DNA from: Bacillota bacterium
Lineage (GTDB): Bacteria; Bacillota; Clostridia; Lutisporales; Lutisporaceae
Reading direction: 5' to 3'
Assembly (NCBI GenBank): GCA_029553855.1
Contig: JAKPKE010000117.1
Location: 1 to 56,127 of the forward strand
Length of the DNA: 56,127 nt
Part shown: in pieces, positions 41,726 to 49,804 of the stretch
How positions within the stretch are numbered: the stretch's first letter is position 1
How the letters are laid out: each line of letters starts with the position of its first letter
Notes under the pieces: generated by a model
The model's database searches: none
The model's input: only the letters and a program-made list of their open reading frames with translations
Told to the model about the DNA's origin: nothing
Made by a program: the position numbers and the translations under genes

Positions 41726-41959
41726 ATGCCGCGCAGAATTTGGAACGTAAATGTGGACAATGTTGATCATGTGGTAGAACTAAAACATAGTTACTTATCC
41801 GGGAAGAAGAGTATTTCCCTCGATGGTAGGCTGGTTATGCAAACAGGAGTCAATATAATAGATCTAAAGTCAGATTTCCGTTTTCTTATCGGTACTCATC
41901 CCTGCCTGACTCGTATTACATCAAATGGAATAGGGTATGGTGCCAGGCACGACGTTTAG
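41726..41959 (+). pseudogene. FAIM-like protein truncated by a mobile element
   Basis: The frame begins with a strong AAGGAGG site and reads RRIWNVNVDNVDHVVELKHS, SGKKSISLDGRLV and FLIGTHPCLTRITSNGI. This matches the beta-sandwich pattern of FAIM (Fas apoptotic inhibitory molecule) domains, where HxVELxHxxxSGKxxIxxDG and IGxHPCxLRI are conserved. The final residues GARHDV are encoded by the terminal repeat of the transposase element, so the normal C-terminal strands are missing. About 70 residues could still be made. No continuation was found beyond the element. Confidence 0.6.
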
Positions 41960-42902
41960 ACGGTTATTTGTTTTTGTTTTCACCTTCATATTTATAAATC
42001 ATATCTTTAACTGAACTCTCTGTAATATTGATGTTATGTGCTATTTCCTTATATGTATATTTTAAAGATACTGCAATTCTTGCGTATTTAAGCTTGTATT
42101 TCGTTAACTTCCTTTTCCTTGATCCTGCTTTTACCAGGGCATAGTCTTCTTCACTAATTCCTGTTTCTTTCAGTATTTCATCCAACCGCTTTCTTTCATC
42201 TATTTCTACTCTGCTAAGACACATGACCCGGTATGCCTCATCCCCAATAATTTTCTCCTTTGAATAGTCCTTTTCCTCTAATTCCGACATTAGCTTCCTA
42301 TATTTCCTCACCGCTTCATTTCTATCAGTATTCAGCATGTTAAGAATAATATCTGTGTTTACAAAGCCTTTGATTCTTTTTCTATAAAAAACATCACTGC
42401 TCCACTTATACTCATCTGCTTTCTGAGTAATACCCGCTTTTACAGGATTCTGATGTATATATCTTAATACCCATATCAAGTACCTTTCATCCTGTACGAG
42501 TGTCGACTTATACCTGCTTTGGAATACATGACCTACCCTCTTGTATTTTGCATTAAAATACTTGCTGTATTTATTATTGATTTGATGCATTATTTCCTGA
42601 AGCTTTTTTTCAATTGTCTGTATTAGAATATGATAATGATTATCCATCAGAACATATCCATAGATTCGGTAGTTCATTCCCGGCATTGTCTCTTTTAGCA
42701 ACTTCATGAAGTAACCTTTATCAATATTTTCTTTAAATATGTACTCCTTGTTGTTGCCCCTCGCAATCACATGGTAAATGCCGCCTTTATACTCTTCCCT
42801 CCACGGTCTACCCATAAAAAATCCTCCTGGTAATTATATCCATATACTACCATAATGATTCATTATTGTCAATAACCGTCTAACCGTCGTGCCTGGCACT
42901 TA
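41940..42902 (-). mobile_element. RAYT element bounded by inverted REP-like repeats
   Basis: The transposase gene is flanked by GTGCCAGGCACGACG..AGACGGTTATT at 41940-41968 and its near-perfect inverse at 42871-42899, about 28 of 29 matching. The outer 11 bases, GTGCC-T/A-GGCAC, are palindromic. The element is about 960 bp, and solo copies of the repeat occur at 24170-24201 and, partly, at 692-721. Confidence 0.8.
41964..42815 (-). CDS. REP-associated tyrosine transposase (IS200-like, RAYT)
   Basis: This 283-residue protein is a Y1 HUH-type single-strand transposase. Features are GIYHVIARGNNKEYIF, the HUH motif in DNHYHILIQT, and the helix with the nucleophilic tyrosine in YLIWVLRYIHQNPVKAGI. 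A C-terminal helix-turn-helix extension (about 225-280, YTYKEIAHNINITESSVKD) is typical of RAYTs. A strong AGGAGG site precedes the ATG. The flanking inverted repeats are its probable substrates. The frame is intact, so it could be active. Confidence 0.9.
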   Translation of the reverse strand: MGRPWREEYKGGIYHVIARGNNKEYIFKENIDKGYFMKLLKETMPGMNYRIYGYVLMDNHYHILIQTIEKKLQEIMHQINNKYSKYFNAKYKRVGHVFQSRYKSTLVQDERYLIWVLRYIHQNPVKAGITQKADEYKWSSDVFYRKRIKGFVNTDIILNMLNTDRNEAVRKYRKLMSELEEKDYSKEKIIGDEAYRVMCLSRVEIDERKRLDEILKETGISEEDYALVKAGSRKRKLTKYKLKYARIAVSLKYTYKEIAHNINITESSVKDMIYKYEGENKNK

Positions 42903-42906
42903 TTTT

Positions 42907-42936
42907 TGAATATAAAATAACAAACTATAAAAACTA
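42907..42936 (+). promoter_or_regulatory. Possible sigma-G-like promoter of the spore lyase gene
   Basis: TGAATA (42907-42912), 17 bases, AAAACTA (42930-42936), against the forespore consensus TGAATA / CATACTA. It starts five bases after the end of the mobile element. The -10 matches five of seven, so this is tentative; the family's usual forespore expression supports it. Confidence 0.35.
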
Positions 42937-42959
42937 TAAAGATAGGAGGCGGTACATTA

Positions 42960-43955
42960 ATGAATCCAAAAATTGTCTATTACGAAGAAGAATCCCTAAA
43001 TTATCCACTTGGCAAAAATCTCTTTGAAAAATTCAAATCAGCAGAATGGATTAAAATTGAAAATCATAATAATATTCCAGAACTAAGAAACAATCCAAAC
43101 TGTGAGTTTGCCAGAATGAAACAAAATCTTGTGATAGGAATTAGAAAAACTCACAAATATGTTCCCAATTCAAAAATCTCAGATTTCTTAGTTCCATATA
43201 CATCATCAGGTTGCAGTGCCATGTGTCTTTATTGCTATCTGGTATGTAATTATAATAAATGTTCATATCTTCGATTATTTGTAAATAGAGAGCAAATGCT
43301 TTCAAAGCTTATTAAAACATCAAATCAGAGCTGTACAGATTTGACTTTTGAAATTGGCAGCAATAGCGATTTGGTTCTGGAAAATACTATTACCGGCAAT
43401 CTTGAATGGACTATAGAACATTTTGGTAAAAATGAGAGGGGGTATATAACCCTTCCTACCAAATTCGATATGGTAGAACCATTATTATCTTTGAACCATA
43501 AAGGCCGAACCATAATAAGAATGAGCTTAAATCCACAGGAGATTATTAATAAGGTGGAATTCGGCACATCTTCTCTAACAAATAGAATAAAAGCTTTAAA
43601 TAGTATAAAAGAAGCTGGATATAAGATTGGAATATTAATCGCCCCGGTTGTTCTTGTAGAAAACTGGGCATCTCTATATATACAATTATTTAAGATTCTC
43701 TCAGAGACACTCTCCCAAAAGGTTAAGAATGAAGTTATTTTTGAAGTAATATTCATGACATACAGCTATGTGCACAGGATGATTAATGCCGAAGCTTTCC
43801 CAAATGCCATTGATTTATACGATAAAAATAAAATGACAGGGAGAGGACGGGGAAAATATTGCTATAACCCAATTGCCAGGAATGAGGGCGAGGCACTTAT
43901 AAGAGCCGAAATTGCACAGCACTTCCCTGAAAATAAAATAATGTATGTGGTATAG
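42960..43955 (+). CDS. splB: Spore photoproduct lyase homologue
   Basis: This 331-residue radical SAM enzyme is of the SplB family, which reverses the spore photoproduct thymine dimer during germination. The cluster motif is C85-x3-C89-x2-C92 (SSGCSAMCLYCYL). The later segments SLNPQEIINKVEFGTSS, IGILIAPV and GKYCYNP follow the family pattern. In Bacillus the hydrogen-donor cysteine lies in FEAxCTSD; the corresponding stretch here reads FEIGSNSD, with serine at that position. The nearby YLVCNYNKC segment is also unusual. It may use another cysteine or be a paralogue with altered function. GGAGG precedes the ATG. It stands alone. Confidence 0.8.
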   Translation: MNPKIVYYEEESLNYPLGKNLFEKFKSAEWIKIENHNNIPELRNNPNCEFARMKQNLVIGIRKTHKYVPNSKISDFLVPYTSSGCSAMCLYCYLVCNYNKCSYLRLFVNREQMLSKLIKTSNQSCTDLTFEIGSNSDLVLENTITGNLEWTIEHFGKNERGYITLPTKFDMVEPLLSLNHKGRTIIRMSLNPQEIINKVEFGTSSLTNRIKALNSIKEAGYKIGILIAPVVLVENWASLYIQLFKILSETLSQKVKNEVIFEVIFMTYSYVHRMINAEAFPNAIDLYDKNKMTGRGRGKYCYNPIARNEGEALIRAEIAQHFPENKIMYVV

Positions 43956-44254
43956 TTTGATAAAGGGGTTTTAAATTCCCTAAAGTCAATCAAATGACTC
44001 TTGAAGTTCAATTCCACTTCACAGAATATAAGCCACCTCTACAAGCGGATGCATAATGGCCCTATCTACCAATCTCATGAACAATGCTGCATCAAACTAT
44101 GTAAGTAGTAATGACCAGAACCACAACCGCTGACCACGCTGCAGAGCTTCTCCATCCTGATTAGTTCATTTTTCTATTCATATATTCTAAAACATCATAG
44201 GTTCAAGCCGTTTTATCGTATACTTTAGTAAACAAATAAAGGATGTGGTTGGTT
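43956..44254. other. Intergenic stretch with short coding-like fragments
   Basis: No full gene is seen. Two short open stretches look protein-like (MTLEVQFHFTEYKPPLQADA near 44000, and MALSTNLMNNAASNYVSSND near 44055), but both are under 26 codons and lack ribosome sites. They may be remnants of displaced genes. Confidence 0.3.
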
Positions 44255-44959
44255 GTGTCCAAATCTTTAGTCATATCTTCAAGAAATGTAGCCCAACACT
44301 GGATTCTTTTAGGCATTCCTGTCCTCTTCATCATTGGTTTTTTCATGCACTATATCTATGAATGGTCAGGCGACTCGACAATTGTAGGAATATTCGCGCC
44401 AGTCAATGAAAGCGTGTGGGAACATTTAAAATTGACTTTCTGGCCCATGCTCATCTGGTGGATTACAGGGTACATTATCCTTGCCAGGAATAACAAAATT
44501 TCTGTAAGCCAATGGTTTAATTCCTGTACAGTTGCGGTGCTTGTATGTCCATTGGCAGTTCTGTGCTTTTACTACACCTATACCGGAGCATTTGGCATTG
44601 AATCACTTATACTTGACATTTTTTCACTGTTTCTTGGTGTTACAGTAGCTCAAGGCCTGGCGCTTCATGTGTACAAATATGCCATATTCATCCAGTATTG
44701 CCTGTATATTTCTGTTGCAATACTAATTCTGTTAGCAGTCACATTCTTTGTCTTCACCTTTGCTCCACCTCATATTCCCTTGTTCAAGGATTCGGTGACT
44801 AGAAAATGCAGTCTGGGCTATGCTAACTTTGCTCGCAAACAAAATAATATTACTGTAGGCAAGCTCCCCGTCATCAAAAAGATTGAGCCATTGAACTACA
44901 TCCTTTTGCTTGATAGGACTTTTCTGAGCCAGAAAACGAACATTACCATCTCCTCATAG
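44255..44959 (+). CDS. DUF6512-like membrane protein with altered C-terminus
   Basis: This protein of about 234 residues has five or six membrane helices. The conserved landmark is FFMHYIYEWSGDSTIVGIFA followed by PVNESVWEHLKLTFWPML, as in DUF6512 proteins, and the conserved tail FAPPHIPLFKDSVT. Family members end just after that point. Here about 55 further residues follow that look unlike a membrane protein, while their opposite strand reads protein-like (FLAQKSPIKQKDVVQWLNLF). The natural end therefore seems replaced by a fragment of another gene in antisense. I chose GTG at 44255 because AAAGGA is suitably spaced; the ATG at 44243 overlaps that site. Confidence 0.6.
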   Translation: MSKSLVISSRNVAQHWILLGIPVLFIIGFFMHYIYEWSGDSTIVGIFAPVNESVWEHLKLTFWPMLIWWITGYIILARNNKISVSQWFNSCTVAVLVCPLAVLCFYYTYTGAFGIESLILDIFSLFLGVTVAQGLALHVYKYAIFIQYCLYISVAILILLAVTFFVFTFAPPHIPLFKDSVTRKCSLGYANFARKQNNITVGKLPVIKKIEPLNYILLLDRTFLSQKTNITISS

Positions 44960-44975
44960 TAATATTCTAATCATA

Positions 44976-45203
44976 TTAATAAGGGAATATTTCAAGCCTG
45001 ACCCCATTCATGTAATCATCAATAATATTGCATAGAAAATCAACTTCTTCATCTTTTAGACGAGTATTACTGGTATCCAAATGTTTGCTTATAAAATCCT
45101 TTTTTTCTTTTTTTCGTTTCGATTCATGGCTTTTCTCCTTTTCAAAATCCGATTTATTGCTGCAATAGCGGCACATTTTTATACTAACATCTAACCTGAC
45201 CAC
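44976..45203 (-). CDS. Small charged protein with CxxC, doubtful
   Basis: This 75-codon frame contains a MCRYCSNKSDF start and a run of Lys/Glu/Ser. Its last codons fall in repeat-like DNA (GGGGTCAGGCTTGAA on the minus strand, as near 11000), and its first codons fall in the AACATCTAACCTGACCAC direct repeat. No ribosome site is visible. The internal ATG at MCRYC may be the true start if it is a gene at all. Unrecognised. Confidence 0.25.
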   Translation of the reverse strand: MVRLDVSIKMCRYCSNKSDFEKEKSHESKRKKEKKDFISKHLDTSNTRLKDEEVDFLCNIIDDYMNGVRLEIFPY

Positions 45204-45569
45204 ACAACCTCAGAAAATCTGAAAAACATCTACATCGACCACTCACAAACGCCCAACATCTAACCTGACCACTCGTCAAGCCCCGACATTTAAATCGCTC
45301 TGTTGCACTCAAAACTGACAGCTTTGACTTATTCCCACGGAGCAAAAAAATCACATTTTTCACACTCCAATTTCGAACACAAAAACATGCGAACGGCTTA
45401 TATGCTGGGCTTTCAGAACCCCTACTCTTTTACCCTTGACATCAACACTATCGTCTCCACGTGCCTTGAAGCGATAAAAAAGATGCCGCCTGAGCCTGGT
45501 GGGGCCTTGGCGGCAGGGATATCAGTTTAATATGGTTCATAGTTTTGGTTTCTTTTTAGCGATCAACAC
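45204..45569. other. Intergenic stretch with a direct repeat
   Basis: ACATCTAACCTGACCAC occurs near 45187 and again near 45259, about 72 bases apart. An open frame on the plus strand (45303-45530) has no ribosome site and no recognisable domain. The region probably holds debris of a former insertion sequence, but I could not identify the family. Confidence 0.35.
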
Positions 45570-47165
45570 TTAAGTACTTTCTTTTATATTTCTCATTTCG
45601 CCGATGGTTTTACCAGTTGCTTTTTTAAATACTCGACAAAAATATGTCGGATTATTATAACCAACTTTTTCTGACAGTGTTTTGATAGAATATCGTTTTT
45701 CTTCAATAAGTTTTAGCGCCTTCTTAATTCTTATTTCAGTAAGGTAATCAATATAATTCATATTTAATTCCTGTTTAAACAAACGGCTTAAATAATATGA
45801 GCTTACCCCTATTTTATCAGAAATATATTCCAAAGAGATAGCATCTTGATAATTATTTTCAACTATTTCTATTGCTCTTTGAACATAATCGTTTAAAGCA
45901 GTTTTTTTGTTGCCGATCAAAATACTTATCGTATTTTCAACTATTGTTTCAACATAATGTTTCAATTCTTCTATGCTGTCTGATTTTATTATGATATCAA
46001 ACTCATTGTTTATGTTAATAAATCTATGTGGCTGGAGACAATTGCCGCAAGTCATTTTATTAAGGCTGAGTATAAATTCAAATATCATGTCTTTCACTAT
46101 ATTTATATTATTTATGCCTGCAATTTCCTTAAATACATTATTAATTACAGCAAAACTGTTTTCTATATCCTTGTCATTCACATATTTAAAGATTTCATTT
46201 TCATATTCAGTAAATGGGTTGCTTTTTCTGGCTTCTTCAATCAGATCAGCGTAATGTTTGATATTACTCTTTGTTAATTGATCAATAATAACACTGAGGC
46301 TTTCATGATGAGACCTGGAAAGATGTTCGAGATTATTATATAAACCCCCAATCCCAATCACAATTTTTATATCGTACTTATTCTTTACTTTATCATAAAT
46401 TAATCTTGCAAGCTCAAGAGACCATATTTTGAATCCACACAAAGATATGTCATGATCTACATGGACAAACAGGAAAATCTTATTATTCACCAGTGGGCTT
46501 ATGATACAGCAGCAAATATTCATCAACTCATTTTTAATAAAAGTCAAAACTTCTTTCAGATCATCGTTCTCGGTTTTATCGTTATCCAACTTGACTTTCT
46601 CAGGTAAACTCAGAGTCATTATGAAGCCGGACACAAATCTGATTTCAAGAATGTCCAGATAGATTTCCAGATTTGTCTTATCAGAATCCCCAATAATAAT
46701 AGAAGACATAAAGTCATTTTCCACAATTGGGCTAATACTCTCAATCTTCTTTGCAAAATGGATGTCATCTCTTGCTTTCTTCTGGTCAATGTCTATCTTT
46801 GCAATGCAGTCCTTTATTGTTTTTATAATTTTTTCTTTTTTTATAGGTTTTAATATATAGTCGTCTGCACCAAGCTCCAAAGCTTCCTGTGCATATTCAA
46901 ATTTGCTGTACGCAGTATGAATAATAATCTTGGAATCAACTCCCTTTTGTTTCAGCAGCCTAATAGATTCCAGACCATTCATTCCCGGCATATCAATATC
47001 GACAATAATAATGTCAGGATGATACAGATCAACTTTATGTATTAAGTCATATCCGGTTGCCGCTTCGTCAACAACTGTAACATTCGGCAAAAATTCGTAT
47101 ATCATTAACCCAAAAGCTTTTCTTTCTATCTCTTCATCATCTGCTATTATCAATTTATAAGTCAA
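45570..47165 (-). CDS. AraC-type response regulator (YesN-like) of the sugar operon
   Basis: This 531-residue regulator has a receiver domain with IADDEE, D56 in IIIVDIDMP and LKPIKK. A long middle region (about 130-420) and a C-terminal AraC double helix-turn-helix follow (YISDKIGVSSYYLSRLFKQE, then VGYNNPTYFCRVFKKATGKT). The start is TTG, overlapping the kinase stop (TTGA). It is last in an eight-gene minus-strand row and should regulate the sugar-uptake genes encoded upstream of it in the same transcript. Confidence 0.88.
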   Translation of the reverse strand: MTYKLIIADDEEIERKAFGLMIYEFLPNVTVVDEAATGYDLIHKVDLYHPDIIIVDIDMPGMNGLESIRLLKQKGVDSKIIIHTAYSKFEYAQEALELGADDYILKPIKKEKIIKTIKDCIAKIDIDQKKARDDIHFAKKIESISPIVENDFMSSIIIGDSDKTNLEIYLDILEIRFVSGFIMTLSLPEKVKLDNDKTENDDLKEVLTFIKNELMNICCCIISPLVNNKIFLFVHVDHDISLCGFKIWSLELARLIYDKVKNKYDIKIVIGIGGLYNNLEHLSRSHHESLSVIIDQLTKSNIKHYADLIEEARKSNPFTEYENEIFKYVNDKDIENSFAVINNVFKEIAGINNINIVKDMIFEFILSLNKMTCGNCLQPHRFININNEFDIIIKSDSIEELKHYVETIVENTISILIGNKKTALNDYVQRAIEIVENNYQDAISLEYISDKIGVSSYYLSRLFKQELNMNYIDYLTEIRIKKALKLIEEKRYSIKTLSEKVGYNNPTYFCRVFKKATGKTIGEMRNIKEST

Positions 47166-48664
47166 AGAGGCTCACCCTTTCTGAACGGGATTTTTATAGT
47201 GAATTCCGTATATTCTCCAACTTTACTTTTAACATCAGCTTCAATATCGTTATTATAAAATAAGTTTAACCTTGCAAATACATTGTTTATGCCAATCCCG
47301 CTGGAGTAATCGTTAATGTCTTTTGCTTGAATCATTTTCTTAATATCAATGAGTTTTAATCGATCGATCCCAATCCCGTTATCATATACTTTAATAATAA
47401 TCCGATCTTTTCTTTTATAAAGGCAGATGCATATATACCCATTTTCCGTATATTTCCCGACTCCGTGGATGATCGAATTTTCTACCAATGGCTGCAAAAC
47501 AAGACATGGGATCAATGCGTCGCCGATCTTTCCATCTTCAATAATTTCAAACTTTATTCTGTCCCCAAATCTTTTTTGTTGTATGAAAATATAATCCTTT
47601 AGATTCCCGATCTCATCCATTAAGGTGACTACTTTATTATACTTGTCAAGATTGTATCGAAGCAAATCAGACATAGACTCAAGCAGCGAGGTCGTCACAT
47701 TCGCTTTTTCGATATAAGCCATTTGTTGAATAAGATTTAGGGAATTAAAAAGAAAATGGGGATTTATTCTTGACTGTAAAGCCTTCAATTCGCTTTCTTT
47801 CAACAAGTTTTTTATTCTTAAATTCTCAACTTCTTCTTCAGACAGCTTTTTTTCCAATTCAGCCTTTTCTTTGATTTGTGAAATTTGATTGTCAATCTTC
47901 TTGATCATTCTATTAAAGGCGGTGGTCAGAATACCTACTTCGTCATTGGAATCCACTTTTATTTCTACCAGGCACATATCTCCTTCCGATGTATTTTTAA
48001 CAGCATTTGTTAGCTTCTGTATCGGCATTGAAATGCTTAATGAAAACCACCTGGTAAAAAAAATTGAAAGAAGCGCCACAAAAATAATTAGCAATATATT
48101 GAGCCTATAAATTGTATTTCTGTTGTTTATTACTTTTTCCTTGATATCACTAGAGTCCTGCAGGATCATAGAATACACAGTCTGAAAATCATTATTGATC
48201 AGTTTATAAATGGTCTGTGCGTTACCAAATATCTGATTTGATTCCGCAATTTTATTCTCATTACTCAGATTAACAGACTGATTTCCCATCTCTATATAAC
48301 TCTGAATCATATTTTGTAAATCAACAATTTCACGTTTGTAGTTTGTATCATCAATCAAATATTCCAGTTTATCTGCATGATCCTGCAATTCCGTGCATGA
48401 CTTTGAATAATACAAGTAAGCATCCGGAGATTTGTCTTCCAGATATGATTGCAATTGATTATTTGTGCTATCCAAATTGACAAAGACTTCATTCAGCATC
48501 AGATGTTTGTCCAGGGTATTGTTAAATAAGTTATTTAATTCTTTCCCCGAAATGTATGTAAAAAAATATGCAGATATCAGAATAGCAATGATTACTGTAA
48601 AGCAAAAGATAAGTTTTTTTCTTATTGAATTGATTTTAAAGAAAAATATTTTTTTATTTAACAT
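47162..48664 (-). CDS. YesM-type sensor histidine kinase of the sugar operon
   Basis: This 500-residue kinase has membrane segments at about 18-38 and 187-207 enclosing a helical external region (four-helix-bundle-like, rich in Leu and Asn). A HAMP domain, a coiled linker and the phospho-acceptor motif RINPHFLFNSLN (H303) follow. The ATP-binding part has PLVENSIIHG and DNGIGI. It overlaps the regulator gene by four bases. The gene just upstream encodes a binding lipoprotein that may present sugar to it. Start ATG after GAGGTAAAT. Confidence 0.88.
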   Translation of the reverse strand: MLNKKIFFFKINSIRKKLIFCFTVIIAILISAYFFTYISGKELNNLFNNTLDKHLMLNEVFVNLDSTNNQLQSYLEDKSPDAYLYYSKSCTELQDHADKLEYLIDDTNYKREIVDLQNMIQSYIEMGNQSVNLSNENKIAESNQIFGNAQTIYKLINNDFQTVYSMILQDSSDIKEKVINNRNTIYRLNILLIIFVALLSIFFTRWFSLSISMPIQKLTNAVKNTSEGDMCLVEIKVDSNDEVGILTTAFNRMIKKIDNQISQIKEKAELEKKLSEEEVENLRIKNLLKESELKALQSRINPHFLFNSLNLIQQMAYIEKANVTTSLLESMSDLLRYNLDKYNKVVTLMDEIGNLKDYIFIQQKRFGDRIKFEIIEDGKIGDALIPCLVLQPLVENSIIHGVGKYTENGYICICLYKRKDRIIIKVYDNGIGIDRLKLIDIKKMIQAKDINDYSSGIGINNVFARLNLFYNNDIEADVKSKVGEYTEFTIKIPFRKGEPL

Positions 48665-48701
48665 CGCATATTTACCTCAACAATAAAGTCTAAGACACCT
48701 T

Positions 48702-49688
48702 TTAGTTGTAGATATTCACTTTTTGTGTATTTTTATATGTGTCAACATTTTCTTTTGTTACGATTGTCACATCTGTGTAAATCATAGTATTCTCGATTTT
48801 TTTTCCATTAATAATATCGTTTAATACCTGTACACTGATATAGCCCATTTGATAGGTATTCTGAACGATTGTTATTTGAACGATGCCTTCGCGAACGTAT
48901 CGCAGCGTTTCATCTACATCATCAAAACCTATCACAGTAATTTTCCCGATCAGCTTATTTTCTTTTATGACTCTGCCAACCCCGATTGCGCCGTAACCTT
49001 CAGCACAAAAAATTGCTGTAATATCGGGATGTTTGCTTAGAATTAAATTCGTTTTTTCTGTAATCTGGAGCAAATTCGAATTTCCATTCTCAACCGCAAT
49101 AATATCGATGCCTGGGTTTTTTTGAACGGTATTTGTGAAGCCTTCGATCCGATCGGAAATGTTTTTTTGTCCGGAGGGCCCGGTAATAATGGCAATTTTT
49201 CCAACACCATTAATCTCATTTATTAAAAGTTCTCCTGCTTTCATACCGGCGTCCATGTTTGCAGTCCCAATATATGCCGTTCTTTTGCTGTCCGGCGAAT
49301 CAGTATCAATCAGGATCACAGGAATACCTGCTTCAACAGCCTGATTGATAATAGGCTCAAACTCTTTGGAATCCAAAGCCATTGTAATAATACCTTCCAC
49401 CTTTGCATAAATTGCAGCTTGGATTTCTTTGATCTGCTCATCTACATTTGCCACAATAGGACCGGTGGTTTTTAAATCCACTCCCAATTCTTTTGCGGCC
49501 GATTTTACTCCGTTATCCACCATATTCCAGTATGGATTGCCGATCATGGGGCTTACAAATGTTAATCTTGGTTTATTTTCAACCACACTTGTATTCGTAT
49601 TGTCCTGTAATGTGTTTTGTGAACATCCCTGTAATACGATAATACCAATCAGAGCTACAGAAAGTATGAATAATAAATACTTTTTCAT
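48702..49688 (-). CDS. RbsB-like sugar-binding lipoprotein, probable sensor
   Basis: This 328-residue lipoprotein has a signal peptide ending VLQGC (C22) and a type I periplasmic-binding domain (LTFVSPMIGNPYWNMVDNGV, then PVILIDTDSPDSKRTAYIGT and ITVIGFDDVDETLRYV). AGGAAGG precedes the ATG at 49688. The operon already has an MglB-like protein beside the ATPase. This second binding protein sits next to the kinase, so it most likely feeds the kinase rather than the permease. The DTDSP and GFDDV motifs are those of pentose/hexose binders. Confidence 0.8.
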   Translation of the reverse strand: MKKYLLFILSVALIGIIVLQGCSQNTLQDNTNTSVVENKPRLTFVSPMIGNPYWNMVDNGVKSAAKELGVDLKTTGPIVANVDEQIKEIQAAIYAKVEGIITMALDSKEFEPIINQAVEAGIPVILIDTDSPDSKRTAYIGTANMDAGMKAGELLINEINGVGKIAIITGPSGQKNISDRIEGFTNTVQKNPGIDIIAVENGNSNLLQITEKTNLILSKHPDITAIFCAEGYGAIGVGRVIKENKLIGKITVIGFDDVDETLRYVREGIVQITIVQNTYQMGYISVQVLNDIINGKKIENTMIYTDVTIVTKENVDTYKNTQKVNIYN

Positions 49689-49804
49689 TTTGCACCTTCC
49701 TACATATACGCTGATTATTTGGTTCAAATTCGTCTACATTTGTAACTTCATTATACTTTATTTATTTTATTTTAAATACTTTTATTTACTACAACGGATT
49801 TCTT

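Noticed and set aside
45303-45530. Plus-strand open frame of 75 codons
   Set aside because: No ribosome site, no domain, and it lies in repeat-bearing debris. Its LDINTIVSTCLEAIKKMPP segment looks somewhat protein-like but could not be assigned.
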